Assembly (NCBI GenBank): GCA_902478995.1
Contig: CABSNF010000003.1
Span: 1 to 54,234 of the forward strand
Reading direction: 5' to 3'
Length of the DNA stretch: 54,234 bases
Origin: an uncultured Collinsella sp.
GTDB taxonomy: Bacteria > Actinomycetota > Coriobacteriia > Coriobacteriales > Coriobacteriaceae
A model generated the notes under the pieces. The model worked only from the letters and a program-made list of their open reading frames with translations, was not told the DNA's origin and did not search any database. The translations under genes and the position numbers were made by a program. Numbering within the stretch: the stretch's first letter is position 1; the number at the start of each line of letters is the position of its first letter. Positions 16,055 through 24,885 of the stretch are shown in pieces.

Positions 16055-16747
16055 GTGGCTCCCGTTAAAAGCGCCGTCGACCCTGTTATCACCCCGGCGA
16101 CCGATCTCACCACCAATATCGGCATCCATTCCCGCAAGAGCGTCGTGGCGGCGCATGCCCGCTCCGAGCGCGCCTGTCAGGAATTTGAGCGCCGTGCGCA
16201 GCTTCTGCGCGAGTGTCTGTGCAGCGAGGACTTTTTGGCCAACAAGGGCATAGGCAATGAGATCGGCTTCCACACTTTTTGCTATGACCCCGCGCTGGAG
16301 TTTGAGGCGCGTGCATTATTTGACGCCCTTTCACGCGATGCCGAGGCCGACAAGCTTCCGTGCACGCTCAAGGTCGTGAACCTTTACGACGCCGTGCTGG
16401 CAATTCTCGAAAAGCGCCGTGTCCTCAAGGCTATCCCGCACCAAGAGGAGCGCCGCGGTACCCAGCGCGTGCTCGAGGACGTGGCCAAGTTCGCCTCGCC
16501 CGAGAAAGTCGCTGCGTACATCCTTGAGCAGACCGAGCCGCACGCGCCTGGAGACGTCGTTTTCCTCACCGGCGCGGGCGAGGTTTTCCCGTTCTTTCGC
16601 ATACATACGCTTCTCCACTGCATGCTTGCGGATTTTGATGAGGTGCCTGTGGTCGCCGCCTATCCGGGCAGTTTCAACGGCTCTTCTTTCCAGCTCTTTA
16701 ACCGTCTGCCGGCCGACAACTACTACCGCGCCATCGATATCTCGTAA
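16055..16747 (+). CDS. brxB: BREX type 1 protein BrxB (DUF1788)
   Basis: A 230-residue DUF1788 protein. The segments VVNLYDAVLAILEKRRVL, VVFLTGAGEVFPFFRIHTLL and VVAAYPGSFNGSSFQLFN are typical of the family. BrxB is a required cytosolic component of type 1 BREX and is thought to be part of the methylation/restriction assembly, probably with PglZ; its activity is unknown. GTG start at 16055, separated by a single base from the brxA stop, so the two are translationally coupled: a frameshift in the brxA G-tract would also lower BrxB. brxC follows after 78 bp. Confidence 0.9.
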   Translation: MAPVKSAVDPVITPATDLTTNIGIHSRKSVVAAHARSERACQEFERRAQLLRECLCSEDFLANKGIGNEIGFHTFCYDPALEFEARALFDALSRDAEADKLPCTLKVVNLYDAVLAILEKRRVLKAIPHQEERRGTQRVLEDVAKFASPEKVAAYILEQTEPHAPGDVVFLTGAGEVFPFFRIHTLLHCMLADFDEVPVVAAYPGSFNGSSFQLFNRLPADNYYRAIDIS

Positions 16748-16825
16748 GCACGGCTCCCCGCAGGCAAGTCCCTGCCGCCGGTAACAACCCTTTGCCATAA
16801 CGTTCCCAAACCCAAAGGAGCACCC

Positions 16826-19800
16826 ATGGACAACACGATCATTCGCGACCTCTTTGCTAAAGACATCAACCGCTCCATCAACGGCGTGGTCAAGGTCCAG
16901 GATTCAAAAGATGGGTCCATCCGCCAGGAGCTTGACGAGTACGTGGTGACGCGCGAGTTGCAGAGGCACTTTGCCACGTTCTTCAAGGCCTACGGCGATG
17001 CCATCGATGTGCCCACCGACAAGATCGGCGTGTGGGTCAGTGGTTTCTTCGGTTCCGGTAAATCGCACTTCCTCAAGATGCTGAGCTACCTGCTCGAGAA
17101 TCGCCAGATCGGCGGTAAGAGCGCCATCCGCTACTTTGACGGCAAGATCGTCGACCCCATGGTCGAGGCTGCCATGGAGCGCGCCTGCTCGGTGTCCACG
17201 CAGGCCATCCTCTTTAACATCGATAGCAAGGCGGGCCAGTGGAAGCAGGGCGATACGGCTCCCACGGCGCTGCTTCGCGGCTTTGAGCGCATGTTCTACG
17301 AGGCGCGCGGCTTCTATGGCGAGGACCTAAAGCTTGCAAAGCTCGAGGAACACATCGATTCCCTGGGCAAGACCCAGGAGTTCCGCGAGGCCTTTGAGCG
17401 CGTCAACGGCGAGTCCTGGCTCCAGACCCGCGACACCTACAGCTACTTTGAGGACGACGTCGTCGAGGTGCTGCAGAGCGTGCTCGGCATGAGCGAAAAG
17501 GCCGCATGGAACTGGCTTGAGGGTTCTGAGGACGAGGTTTTGGCCCCCGATGTCTTTGCCAAAAAGGTCAAGGACTACGTAGACGCTCAGGCAGCGGCCC
17601 ACGGCGGCAACTTCCGTTTGCTCTTTATGGTCGACGAGGTGGGTCAGTTTATTACAAACGACAAGGACCCAAGCCTTATGCTGAGCCTTCAGACCATCGT
17701 CGAGGAGCTGGGCGCCGCCTGCGGTGGCCGCGTGTGGGTGATGGTCACGAGCCAGGAGGCCATCGACAACCTGAGCCTGCCCGTGGGCAACGACTTTTCT
17801 AAGATCCAAGGCCGCTTCAATACCCGCCTTTCGCTCTCCAGCTCCAGCGTGGACGAGGTTATCCAGCGCCGTGTGCTCGAGAAAACCGCGCCGGCGGCCG
17901 ATATGCTTGCACAGGTCTACGAGCAAGACGCCGCCGTCCTCAAAAACAACTTTACCTTTGAGGGTGGCTCGCGCTCCGACCTTGCCGGCTTCGCCAACTC
18001 CAAGGATTTTGTGGCCAGCTACCCGTTTGTGGGCTACCAGTTTAAGCTTCTGCCCGACGTGATGACCGAGGTACGCAAGCACGGTGTTAAGGCCAAGCAC
18101 ATGTCCACGGGCGAGCGCTCCATGCTGAGCGCGTTTCAGGAGAGCGCTCAGGCCATCCAGCATGACCAGACTGGTGCACTCGTGCCGTTCTGGCGCTTCT
18201 TCGACACAATCTCCAAGGATTTGGAGCACGGCATCATTCAGGTCGTCGTCTGTGCGGAGCGCGCGGCTGAAAACGCAGAGGGTCTTGAGAGCTACGATGT
18301 CCGGGTGCTTAAGCTCCTGTACTTGATCCGCTACATCGGCTACGTCAAGGCCACGGTCGAGAACATCTCCATCCTTATGATCGATAGCCTGGACGTGGAC
18401 AAGCGCGCCCTTAAGGACCGCGTCAAGGAATCTCTCGCCCGCTTGGAGCGCGAGAGCTACGTGGCACGCCAGGGCGATACCTATAGCTTCCTCACCGACG
18501 AGGAGCAGGAGATAGCGCAGGAGATCGCACGCACCCCGATCGACAACGCGAAGGTGATTGAGTACATCAAGAAGCGCCTGTTCGAAAGCATCTACACTGC
18601 GCGCAAACTCAACCGCGGGGCCAACGACTTTCCGTTTGACCGCTATGTGGACGGCTCAATCCACGGTACCAGCATGGGCGGCATGGAACTTTCCGTGGTG
18701 ACCATGGCCAGCGATCTGGGCCGTTCGGACGATGCCGAGCTGGCATTGAAATCCGTGGATAAGGCCATCGTGGCCTTGAGCGACGAGGTGGATTATTGGG
18801 CCCCACTCGTCAACGCCGCTAAGATTCGCATGTACGCCCAGACGCGCAATCTGCAGGAGCTACCGCCGAGTACCCGCCAGATTGTCGAGGCCAAAATGCG
18901 CGAGAAGGACTTTAACGAGAAAGAGGCTGACGCCCTTTTGGCTGAGGCGGTGCTCCATGCACGATGCGCCGTCAACGGGCGCATGATTGAGATCCGTGCT
19001 GCCAAACCCGCTCAGGTCTTTGAGCAGGTGCTGGCGCAGCTGTGCGATGTGGTCTTTGAAAAGGCCGACTATATCGGCGCGCCGGTCACGAGCGATTCCG
19101 ATATTCGCTCTACTCTGGTGGGCAACGTTCAAGTGGGGCTCGCTGGCATGGACGCGGGCAATACGCGTGCGCTCAAAGAGGTCGAGGACTACCTCAAAGT
19201 GCAGCACCAGCGCCACCTGGATACCGCTATGGGCGATATCCAGCGCCAGTACCAGCAAAGGCCCTTTGGCTGGCGCGAGGTCGACATCGCAAATGTGGTG
19301 GCGCAGCTTGTGGTGGAGCAGCGCGCGCAGGTGCTGTTTGGCGGTCAGACGGTTCAAGCTAACGACAGCCGCATGGTGGCGCTCCTGCGCAAGGATGCCG
19401 ATAAGGCCCAGGTGCGCTTGCGCATGCGCATGAGCGACCGGTTGCTACGCGCCACGGGCGAACTCATGTGTGACCTGTTTGATCTCAAGACCGTGCCCTC
19501 CAACGAGGATAAGCTCGTGGCCGAGCTCAAGGAGCGCCTTGAGGGCTTGCGCGAGGCGTGCCTCGCCATGGCACGCGACTACTACACGGGCATCAAGTCG
19601 GCCTACCCGTATCCCGGTGAGGACGAGTGCGAGAAGATGCGCTCGGAGGTGGCCGACGTCCTTAAGGACCAGAACGAGGCCGAGGCGTTCTTGACCACGT
19701 TCACCAAGCATGAGGAGCGTTTGCTCGATGCCAAGGAAGACTTTGACAAGGTGGTTGAGTTCTTCGAGTCCAATCAACGAACAGCGTTTGACCACGCCAG

Positions 19801-20488
19801 GGATTTCTTGAACCGCACCGAGGGTATCGAGTATGCCTCCGATGACATTCCCGGTGCGGTGGAGAACGTGGCAACGGTTCGTGAGATCCTCAAAGATCCC
19901 AAGCCCTACGGCCGTATTAAAGACCTGCAGCCGCTTATGGATCCCGTCGAGGATGACATGAAAAAGCTGTTGGGCATCCGCCGCAATGAGTTTTTGTGTC
20001 GCATCGAGAGCGATCTGCAAGACCTGCGGGCGCAGGCCGAGAGTCAAAAGGGCTTTGTCAATCAGGCCAAGGACGCTATAGCAGACGCCGGCACTAAATA
20101 CGAGTCGTTCAAAAACCGTGCCCACAGCGCTCAAAGTCTCAACGAACTGAGCGTTGTTGCAACTAACTGGGGCGACTGGCTCAGTGCGGCGGCCAACGAG
20201 ATGTACGACGCTGTGGATGAGGCCCGCGTGCGTATGGACAACGAGCGCCGCACCACCGAGGTCATGAGTACGGGCGAGGTGGTCAAGAAGGTCTCCAACA
20301 AGGGCGTCGCATCGTCTGCTCCCGTGCCCGCGCCCAAGCCCCAGCGCAAGATCAAGACTGTGCGCCGCGCCGATCTGGTCAAGCCGAGTCGTCTCTTGTC
20401 CGCAGAGGACGCGGAGCGCTACGTGGACGACCTGCGCTCCCGCCTTATGCAGGCGCTCGCTGCAAACGACGAGATCCGTATCAACTAA
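16826..20488 (+). CDS. brxC: BREX system ATPase BrxC (P-loop, DUF499-like)
   Basis: A 1220-residue cytosolic ATPase, the largest BREX component. Walker A is GFFGSGKSH (73-81, Lys79). The acidic Walker B-like segment is LLFMVDEVGQF (about 263-273), and VWVMVTSQEAID is a sensor-like strand. The rest is long helical and winged-helix regions with coiled-coil character toward the C terminus (about 950-1150), ending in a Lys-rich linker and a short conserved tail. Length is normal for BrxC of type 1. ATG 16826 follows AAAGGAG. The family's role is to power assembly or surveillance for BREX; the mechanism is unresolved. An 11-bp hairpin follows its stop. Confidence 0.95.
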   Translation: MDNTIIRDLFAKDINRSINGVVKVQDSKDGSIRQELDEYVVTRELQRHFATFFKAYGDAIDVPTDKIGVWVSGFFGSGKSHFLKMLSYLLENRQIGGKSAIRYFDGKIVDPMVEAAMERACSVSTQAILFNIDSKAGQWKQGDTAPTALLRGFERMFYEARGFYGEDLKLAKLEEHIDSLGKTQEFREAFERVNGESWLQTRDTYSYFEDDVVEVLQSVLGMSEKAAWNWLEGSEDEVLAPDVFAKKVKDYVDAQAAAHGGNFRLLFMVDEVGQFITNDKDPSLMLSLQTIVEELGAACGGRVWVMVTSQEAIDNLSLPVGNDFSKIQGRFNTRLSLSSSSVDEVIQRRVLEKTAPAADMLAQVYEQDAAVLKNNFTFEGGSRSDLAGFANSKDFVASYPFVGYQFKLLPDVMTEVRKHGVKAKHMSTGERSMLSAFQESAQAIQHDQTGALVPFWRFFDTISKDLEHGIIQVVVCAERAAENAEGLESYDVRVLKLLYLIRYIGYVKATVENISILMIDSLDVDKRALKDRVKESLARLERESYVARQGDTYSFLTDEEQEIAQEIARTPIDNAKVIEYIKKRLFESIYTARKLNRGANDFPFDRYVDGSIHGTSMGGMELSVVTMASDLGRSDDAELALKSVDKAIVALSDEVDYWAPLVNAAKIRMYAQTRNLQELPPSTRQIVEAKMREKDFNEKEADALLAEAVLHARCAVNGRMIEIRAAKPAQVFEQVLAQLCDVVFEKADYIGAPVTSDSDIRSTLVGNVQVGLAGMDAGNTRALKEVEDYLKVQHQRHLDTAMGDIQRQYQQRPFGWREVDIANVVAQLVVEQRAQVLFGGQTVQANDSRMVALLRKDADKAQVRLRMRMSDRLLRATGELMCDLFDLKTVPSNEDKLVAELKERLEGLREACLAMARDYYTGIKSAYPYPGEDECEKMRSEVADVLKDQNEAEAFLTTFTKHEERLLDAKEDFDKVVEFFESNQRTAFDHARDFLNRTEGIEYASDDIPGAVENVATVREILKDPKPYGRIKDLQPLMDPVEDDMKKLLGIRRNEFLCRIESDLQDLRAQAESQKGFVNQAKDAIADAGTKYESFKNRAHSAQSLNELSVVATNWGDWLSAAANEMYDAVDEARVRMDNERRTTEVMSTGEVVKKVSNKGVASSAPVPAPKPQRKIKTVRRADLVKPSRLLSAEDAERYVDDLRSRLMQALAANDEIRIN

Positions 20489-20496
20489 CCCGCGGA

Positions 20497-20526
20497 GCCA
20501 CCGGTGCCAAAGCGCGCACCGGTGGC
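20497..20526 (+). promoter_or_regulatory. Intra-operon hairpin between brxC and pglX
   Basis: Perfect 11-bp arms GCCACCGGTGC and GCACCGGTGGC with an 8-base loop and no T-run. It could be an RNA-processing or stability element setting the level of pglX relative to brxABC, or a weak pause site. Confidence 0.5.
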
Positions 20527-20554
20527 TTATGGCGTTTAGAAAGGCTCATCAACC

Positions 20555-23050
20555 ATGAACGATTCTGCTCTTAAGAGCTTCTGCACCTGGGCCCGTACGG
20601 AGCTCATCAAAGGCGTGGAGGCGCAGATGGTGCGCTACGGCATCACCGAACCTGCACCCGCGCCCGTTGGGTCCGAGACCGTCAACGGCCTGCCCCTAAG
20701 TCCGGCTGAGATTGAGCAACGCGACGAACTGCTGCGCATGCAGGCAGAGGTGGGTCACGAGGCGCTGCACGACCGTGCGGCCTACACCTGGTTCAACCGC
20801 ATCGTGGCCATTCGCTTCATGGATGCATGCGGATGGCTTCCCAGCCGTATGCGCATGCTAAGTCGCGCGGACGGCAGCCATGGCAGCGAGGCCGTGGAGA
20901 ACGCACTGGACGTGGAAATAACGACGGCCGATACCGATCGCATAGCCGAGCTCAAGATGGCGGGCTTGGATGAACCGTTGTGGCGCTACCTGTTTGTTGC
21001 TCAGTGCGAGGAGCTTGCCGATTGCCTGCCGGGCGTCTTTGAACGCGTGGGCGGAGCCATGGAGCTGCTGTTGCCCCAGGGCCTCATGATGGCTGACAGT
21101 GTGGTGGGCAAACTCAATGCCGTCCTCACTGACGAGGACTGGCGCGAGGGCGTGACCGTTCTGGGCTGGATGTATCAGTACTACAATGCCGACGTTAAAG
21201 ACGAGTTCTTCAAGTCCAAGCGCAAGGCAGCGGCGGCGGACATCGCGCCCGCCACGCAGCTCTTCACCCCCGAGTGGATCGTGCGCTATATGGTCGAGAA
21301 CTCGCTCGGCCGTCTGTGGATGCTCAACAATCCGGGGAGTTCGCTACGCGAGCGCATGGAGTATTACATCGAGCCCGATGCTGAGCACGAGGACTTCATT
21401 CGCATTTCGAGTCCCGAGGAGATAGCCCTCTGCGACCCCGCATGCGGCTCGGGCCATATCTTGGTCTATGCGTTTGATCTGCTCTTCCATATGTACGAGG
21501 AGCGCGGCTATCGTGAGCGCGAGATTCCCGAGCTCATTCTTACTAAAAACCTTGTAGGTATGGAAATCGATTCCCGCGCGGCACAGATTGCGGAGCTGAC
21601 GCTTGCTATGTGCGCCCGCGAGCACGACCGTCGCTTCTTTAGGCGTGGCGTTCGCGCCGACGTTACCGTGCTCTCGAGTATCCCGCTAGGGGAGGACGAG
21701 CTGCCGGGTAACAAGAAGCTCGCCGAGGAGCTGAGTCATTTGGGCGAGATCGGTTCGCTGCTCAATCCCTCAGAGGACGAGATCGACGAGCTCAAGGCTG
21801 CCGCCGCGAGTTGTTCCGAGGACCTTTTTGCTTCTGCGACCAAAACTAAGCTCGAAAGCGCTGCCGCCATCTGCGAGAAGCTGTCCCGTCGTTTTACCTG
21901 TACCGTTGCGAATCCTCCGTATATGGGCAGCAGCAGCTTTAATCCATTCATGAGCAAGTGGATCAAGAAGAACTACCCCGACGTGAAGAGCGACCTCTGC
22001 ACGTGCTTTATCGAGCGCGGTTTTAACCTTGTCGAGGATAAGGGCTACGCCGCAATGGTTACCATGCAGAGTTGGATGTTCCTGGGCAGCTTTGAGAAGA
22101 TGCGCGCCAAGGTTATCGACAACAAGACAATCGTTTCCATGGCCCATCTGGGACCTCGCGCGTTTGATGCTATCGGCGGCGAGGTCGTCAACGTTACAGC
22201 CGACGTGATCTACAACCAGCATTCGGACGCCGAGGGCACCTATGTGCGCCTTGTTGATATCAACGGCTCTGAGGCCAAGGGGCTCAAACTGGTCGAGGCC
22301 ATCCAAAACCCCGACTGCGGATGGTTCTACCGCCGCAACGCCGACACCTTCAAACAGGTTCCTGGCACCCCCATAGCCTACTGGGCCAGCGACGGACTAC
22401 TCTCTGCGATGGCTGATGGCGTTAAACTATCTTCGTTCGGAAGAACGTCTAAAGGAATTATCACTGGTAAAAATGATAAGTTCATTAGGCTTTGGTGGGA
22501 GTGCGCCGTTGGGACTATCGGTTTTTCGTCATCATCTGTATCCGATTTATTTAGTGGCAGAAAATGGCACCCCTGCACAAAGGGAGGCTCTTATCGTAAA
22601 TGGTTCGGTAATCTTGACTCTGTAATTGATTGGTCAAATAACGGTCACAGTGTGTTTGAGTCGGCCTCGCGTGAAGGAAACCATGCGCAAGATTATTCGG
22701 ATGAACTGAAATTCAAGCCCGCCATTTCATGGTCGGCGATTACTTCGTCCATCCCTTCGTTTAGGTATGCGTCCAATTGTCTTTCAGAGCATGCCGGCAT
22801 GTGCCTTTTTGTTCCTGAGGATAAAATCGGTTATATGTTGTCGCTGCTTAACTCCAGCGTTTCTAAAGAGTATTTTTCGTTAATTGCTCCAACTCTGAAC
22901 GTTAACGCTGGTGATGTGGATAAATTTCCCGTCCTACTGAGTTGCTTCAATCTCGTAGACGGGTTATTTAAGGAAAGCAGAGGATTATCAAAAACCGACT
23001 GGGACTCGTTTGAAACCTCCTGGGATTTCAAACGTCATCCTCTCGTTTAG
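20555..23050 (+). CDS. pglX: BREX adenine methyltransferase PglX, N-terminal part (MTase + specificity domain)
   Basis: 831 residues. Class I N6-adenine methyltransferase core: SAM motif I DPACGSGH (Asp294) and catalytic NPPY (453-456). Residues from about 618 onward are the target-recognition region (opening GKNDKFIRLWWE), ending with SWDFKRHPLV. A complete type 1 PglX is about 1200 residues; the missing C-terminal third is the separate frame 23894-24862. Codon use and base composition change sharply near 22410: the methyltransferase core is G+C-rich like the operon, while the recognition part is A+T-rich, so the specificity domain was probably acquired. Its TAG stop overlaps the ribosome site of the HEPN-like gene. 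In BREX, PglX methylates host DNA and sets recognition. Confidence 0.9.
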   Translation: MNDSALKSFCTWARTELIKGVEAQMVRYGITEPAPAPVGSETVNGLPLSPAEIEQRDELLRMQAEVGHEALHDRAAYTWFNRIVAIRFMDACGWLPSRMRMLSRADGSHGSEAVENALDVEITTADTDRIAELKMAGLDEPLWRYLFVAQCEELADCLPGVFERVGGAMELLLPQGLMMADSVVGKLNAVLTDEDWREGVTVLGWMYQYYNADVKDEFFKSKRKAAAADIAPATQLFTPEWIVRYMVENSLGRLWMLNNPGSSLRERMEYYIEPDAEHEDFIRISSPEEIALCDPACGSGHILVYAFDLLFHMYEERGYREREIPELILTKNLVGMEIDSRAAQIAELTLAMCAREHDRRFFRRGVRADVTVLSSIPLGEDELPGNKKLAEELSHLGEIGSLLNPSEDEIDELKAAAASCSEDLFASATKTKLESAAAICEKLSRRFTCTVANPPYMGSSSFNPFMSKWIKKNYPDVKSDLCTCFIERGFNLVEDKGYAAMVTMQSWMFLGSFEKMRAKVIDNKTIVSMAHLGPRAFDAIGGEVVNVTADVIYNQHSDAEGTYVRLVDINGSEAKGLKLVEAIQNPDCGWFYRRNADTFKQVPGTPIAYWASDGLLSAMADGVKLSSFGRTSKGIITGKNDKFIRLWWECAVGTIGFSSSSVSDLFSGRKWHPCTKGGSYRKWFGNLDSVIDWSNNGHSVFESASREGNHAQDYSDELKFKPAISWSAITSSIPSFRYASNCLSEHAGMCLFVPEDKIGYMLSLLNSSVSKEYFSLIAPTLNVNAGDVDKFPVLLSCFNLVDGLFKESRGLSKTDWDSFETSWDFKRHPLV

Positions 23051-23890
23051 GAGTCCACATGTCGCAGAAGAAAAAGGCTAACAATAATAAATGCGCACAT
23101 CCACCTCTTAAGAATGATGCGTCGTGGATAAAACAGGTTCATGAATCGTATAAGGACGATGTCTCTAAGAAAAAACTACGCATATATTTGCAAAGATTTG
23201 TATCCGAATCAGAAGCTATTGATGCTACGAGGCAGACCAATGGGTTTATTACTGATTTGAATATTTATACTACTGTTCAGGCAAATGCGTTTCTTGAACA
23301 GATGTGTTTCGACAGTGCCGTTAAAACAAGATGGGCATATACCCCTAATGACCTTGCAAAAGCGGCCCACGAAGCAGGTAGCGATTCATCTGATTTTATT
23401 AAACGAGATTACGAGTTTGCCCTCATTTGCTTATCAACAGCTGCTTGTCTTAACAAAAGGATTGCTGGGCTTTCAGAATTCAAGCCGGGTGCGAAGACCA
23501 AAACAGGCAGGAGAAAACAGAATAAAAGTTCATTTAGAAGACTTGACGCCGTTTTTAGACATCTGAGGAATGCTCTCGCTCATGGTCAATATTTGCGAGT
23601 TGTTAAGCCCGATGGATCAGTGTGGTGGGCTTTACAGGACGCAAACGGTAAAGGAAACGTCACGGCAAGAATGCTACTGAAAGAGGATACGCTTGATGCA
23701 TGGGTGAATCTGCTCTCGCTAAGAGACAAGAGATATAGAGATAAAAGCTAGTAGTTAGAATAGGTGCGAAATTTGCATCGACTTAGTTCCTCAAGCTTCC
23801 TGTACAGCGGGGAGAGCGTTTTAGCGGTTTTTTTGGATACTGCAATCCGTTTCTTCGCAGTGGTTTCCAACAGCAACGAAAGGATGGCCT
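22410..23890 (+). other. A+T-rich foreign block: PglX specificity domain plus HEPN-like gene
   Basis: From about 22410 to 23890 the sequence is visibly richer in A and T than the flanking operon on both sides. The block covers the target-recognition end of PglX, the whole 230-codon gene and the 142-bp spacer, and ends at the start of the PglX C-terminal frame. It looks like one imported cassette replacing the specificity domain. Edges are by eye. Confidence 0.7.
23059..23751 (+). CDS. HEPN-like protein encoded inside the split pglX
   Basis: 230 residues, basic N terminus, mostly helical. Near the C terminus is RHLRNALAHGQY. Arg170-Asn-x3-His175 fits the Rx4-6H catalytic motif of HEPN ribonucleases (RN..AH is the common form, as in RnlA, LsoA, PrrC, RloC and Abi proteins). 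The helix QRFVSESEAIDATRQTNGF and the segment YEFALICLSTAACLNKRI could be other helices of the bundle. No minimal nucleotidyltransferase partner is present. The ATG lies 8 bp after the pglX TAG with GGAG in between, so it is translationally coupled to the N-terminal half of PglX. Possible role: a toxic RNase held in check by PglX and released when BREX is attacked. This is inference; the HEPN assignment rests on one motif and fold impression. Confidence 0.65.
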   Translation: MSQKKKANNNKCAHPPLKNDASWIKQVHESYKDDVSKKKLRIYLQRFVSESEAIDATRQTNGFITDLNIYTTVQANAFLEQMCFDSAVKTRWAYTPNDLAKAAHEAGSDSSDFIKRDYEFALICLSTAACLNKRIAGLSEFKPGAKTKTGRRKQNKSSFRRLDAVFRHLRNALAHGQYLRVVKPDGSVWWALQDANGKGNVTARMLLKEDTLDAWVNLLSLRDKRYRDKS

Positions 23891-23893
23891 ACC

Positions 23894-24862
23894 ATGGCCA
23901 CTTTACTTCAAGATAAATATGAGGCTCGCAAGGCCGAGGTAAATGCTCGCTTTGAGCAGCTTCGCGCTAACGAGGAGGAGCTCAACCGAATCTTTGCCAA
24001 GATCTACAACATGGAGGGCGAGGTGCCCATCGAGGTCGAGGATAAGTACGTTTCGGTAGCGCGCATCTTTGATACCGCCGATGAGATCCCCGAGAGCTAT
24101 AAGGGCAACAAATACGTGCGCACTAAGCGCGATGAGATCACCTCGCTCATAAGCTATGCCGTGGGCTGCATGTTTGGCCGCTATTCGCTGGATGTGGACG
24201 GGCTGGTCCTGGCCGATCAGGGCGCCACAGTCGATGACTATCTGGCCAAGATGCCCAACTCTGATCATGTGACCTTTATGCCCGATAGCGATAACGTGCT
24301 GCCCATTACCGATGACGAGTACTTTGACGACGACATCGTGCGCTACTTTATCGACTTTGTGCGCACCGTGTATGGCGAGGAGACGCTTGAGCAGAACCTG
24401 GCCTTTATTGCCGAGGCACTCGGCAGCAAGGGTACCTCGCGCGAGGTAATCCGCACCTACTTTTTGAAGGACTTCTTTAAGGACCACTGCCAGACCTACA
24501 AGAAGCGTCCCATCTACTGGCTGTTCGACAGTGGCAAAAAGAACGGCTTTAAGTGCCTTGTTTACATGCATCGCTATCAGCCCGACCTGCTGGCTCGCAT
24601 CCGCACCGACTATGTGCATGGGCAGCAAGAACGCTACCGCGCCCAGATCGGCTATGCCAACGATGCCCTTGCCGATGCCGAGCGCGGCGAGCGCGTGCGT
24701 CTGGACAAGCGCGTCAAAAAGCTCAACGACCAGCTCAAAGAGACTATTGCCTTCGAGGAGAAGCTGCACCACTTGGCAGACCAGATGATTAAGATCGACC
24801 TGGATGACGGCGTCAAGGTCAACTACGCCAAGTTTCAGGATGTGCTGGCAAAGATTAAGTAA
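23894..24862 (+). CDS. pglX: PglX C-terminal part, separately encoded
   Basis: 322 residues matching the C-terminal third of BREX-1 PglX: a coiled helix NARFEQLRANEEELNRIF, then SYAVGCMFGRYSLD, YFLKDFFKDHCQTYKKRP and the conserved end KIDLDDGVKVNYAKFQDVL. It starts at ATG 23894 with AACGAAAGGA upstream, so it can be translated on its own. The split falls at the boundary between the specificity region (ending KRHPLV) and the helical spacer. Together the two parts add to about 1150 residues, nearly a full PglX, so little seems lost. A functional two-chain PglX is possible; decay after insertion is the alternative, but both frames remain open and clean. Confidence 0.85.
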   Translation: MATLLQDKYEARKAEVNARFEQLRANEEELNRIFAKIYNMEGEVPIEVEDKYVSVARIFDTADEIPESYKGNKYVRTKRDEITSLISYAVGCMFGRYSLDVDGLVLADQGATVDDYLAKMPNSDHVTFMPDSDNVLPITDDEYFDDDIVRYFIDFVRTVYGEETLEQNLAFIAEALGSKGTSREVIRTYFLKDFFKDHCQTYKKRPIYWLFDSGKKNGFKCLVYMHRYQPDLLARIRTDYVHGQQERYRAQIGYANDALADAERGERVRLDKRVKKLNDQLKETIAFEEKLHHLADQMIKIDLDDGVKVNYAKFQDVLAKIK

Positions 24863-24885
24863 CTGCAGATACGGTAAGGATATTC

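Noticed and set aside
23059..23751. Transposase or integrase as explanation of the insert in pglX
   Set aside because: No DDE, HUH or tyrosine recombinase motifs are seen, no terminal inverted repeats and no target duplication were found by eye. The RNALAH motif fits HEPN better.
20555..24862. pglX as a plain dead pseudogene
   Set aside because: Both parts are long, open and keep conserved motifs and their own ribosome sites, and the insert lies at a domain boundary; decay is possible but not the simplest reading.
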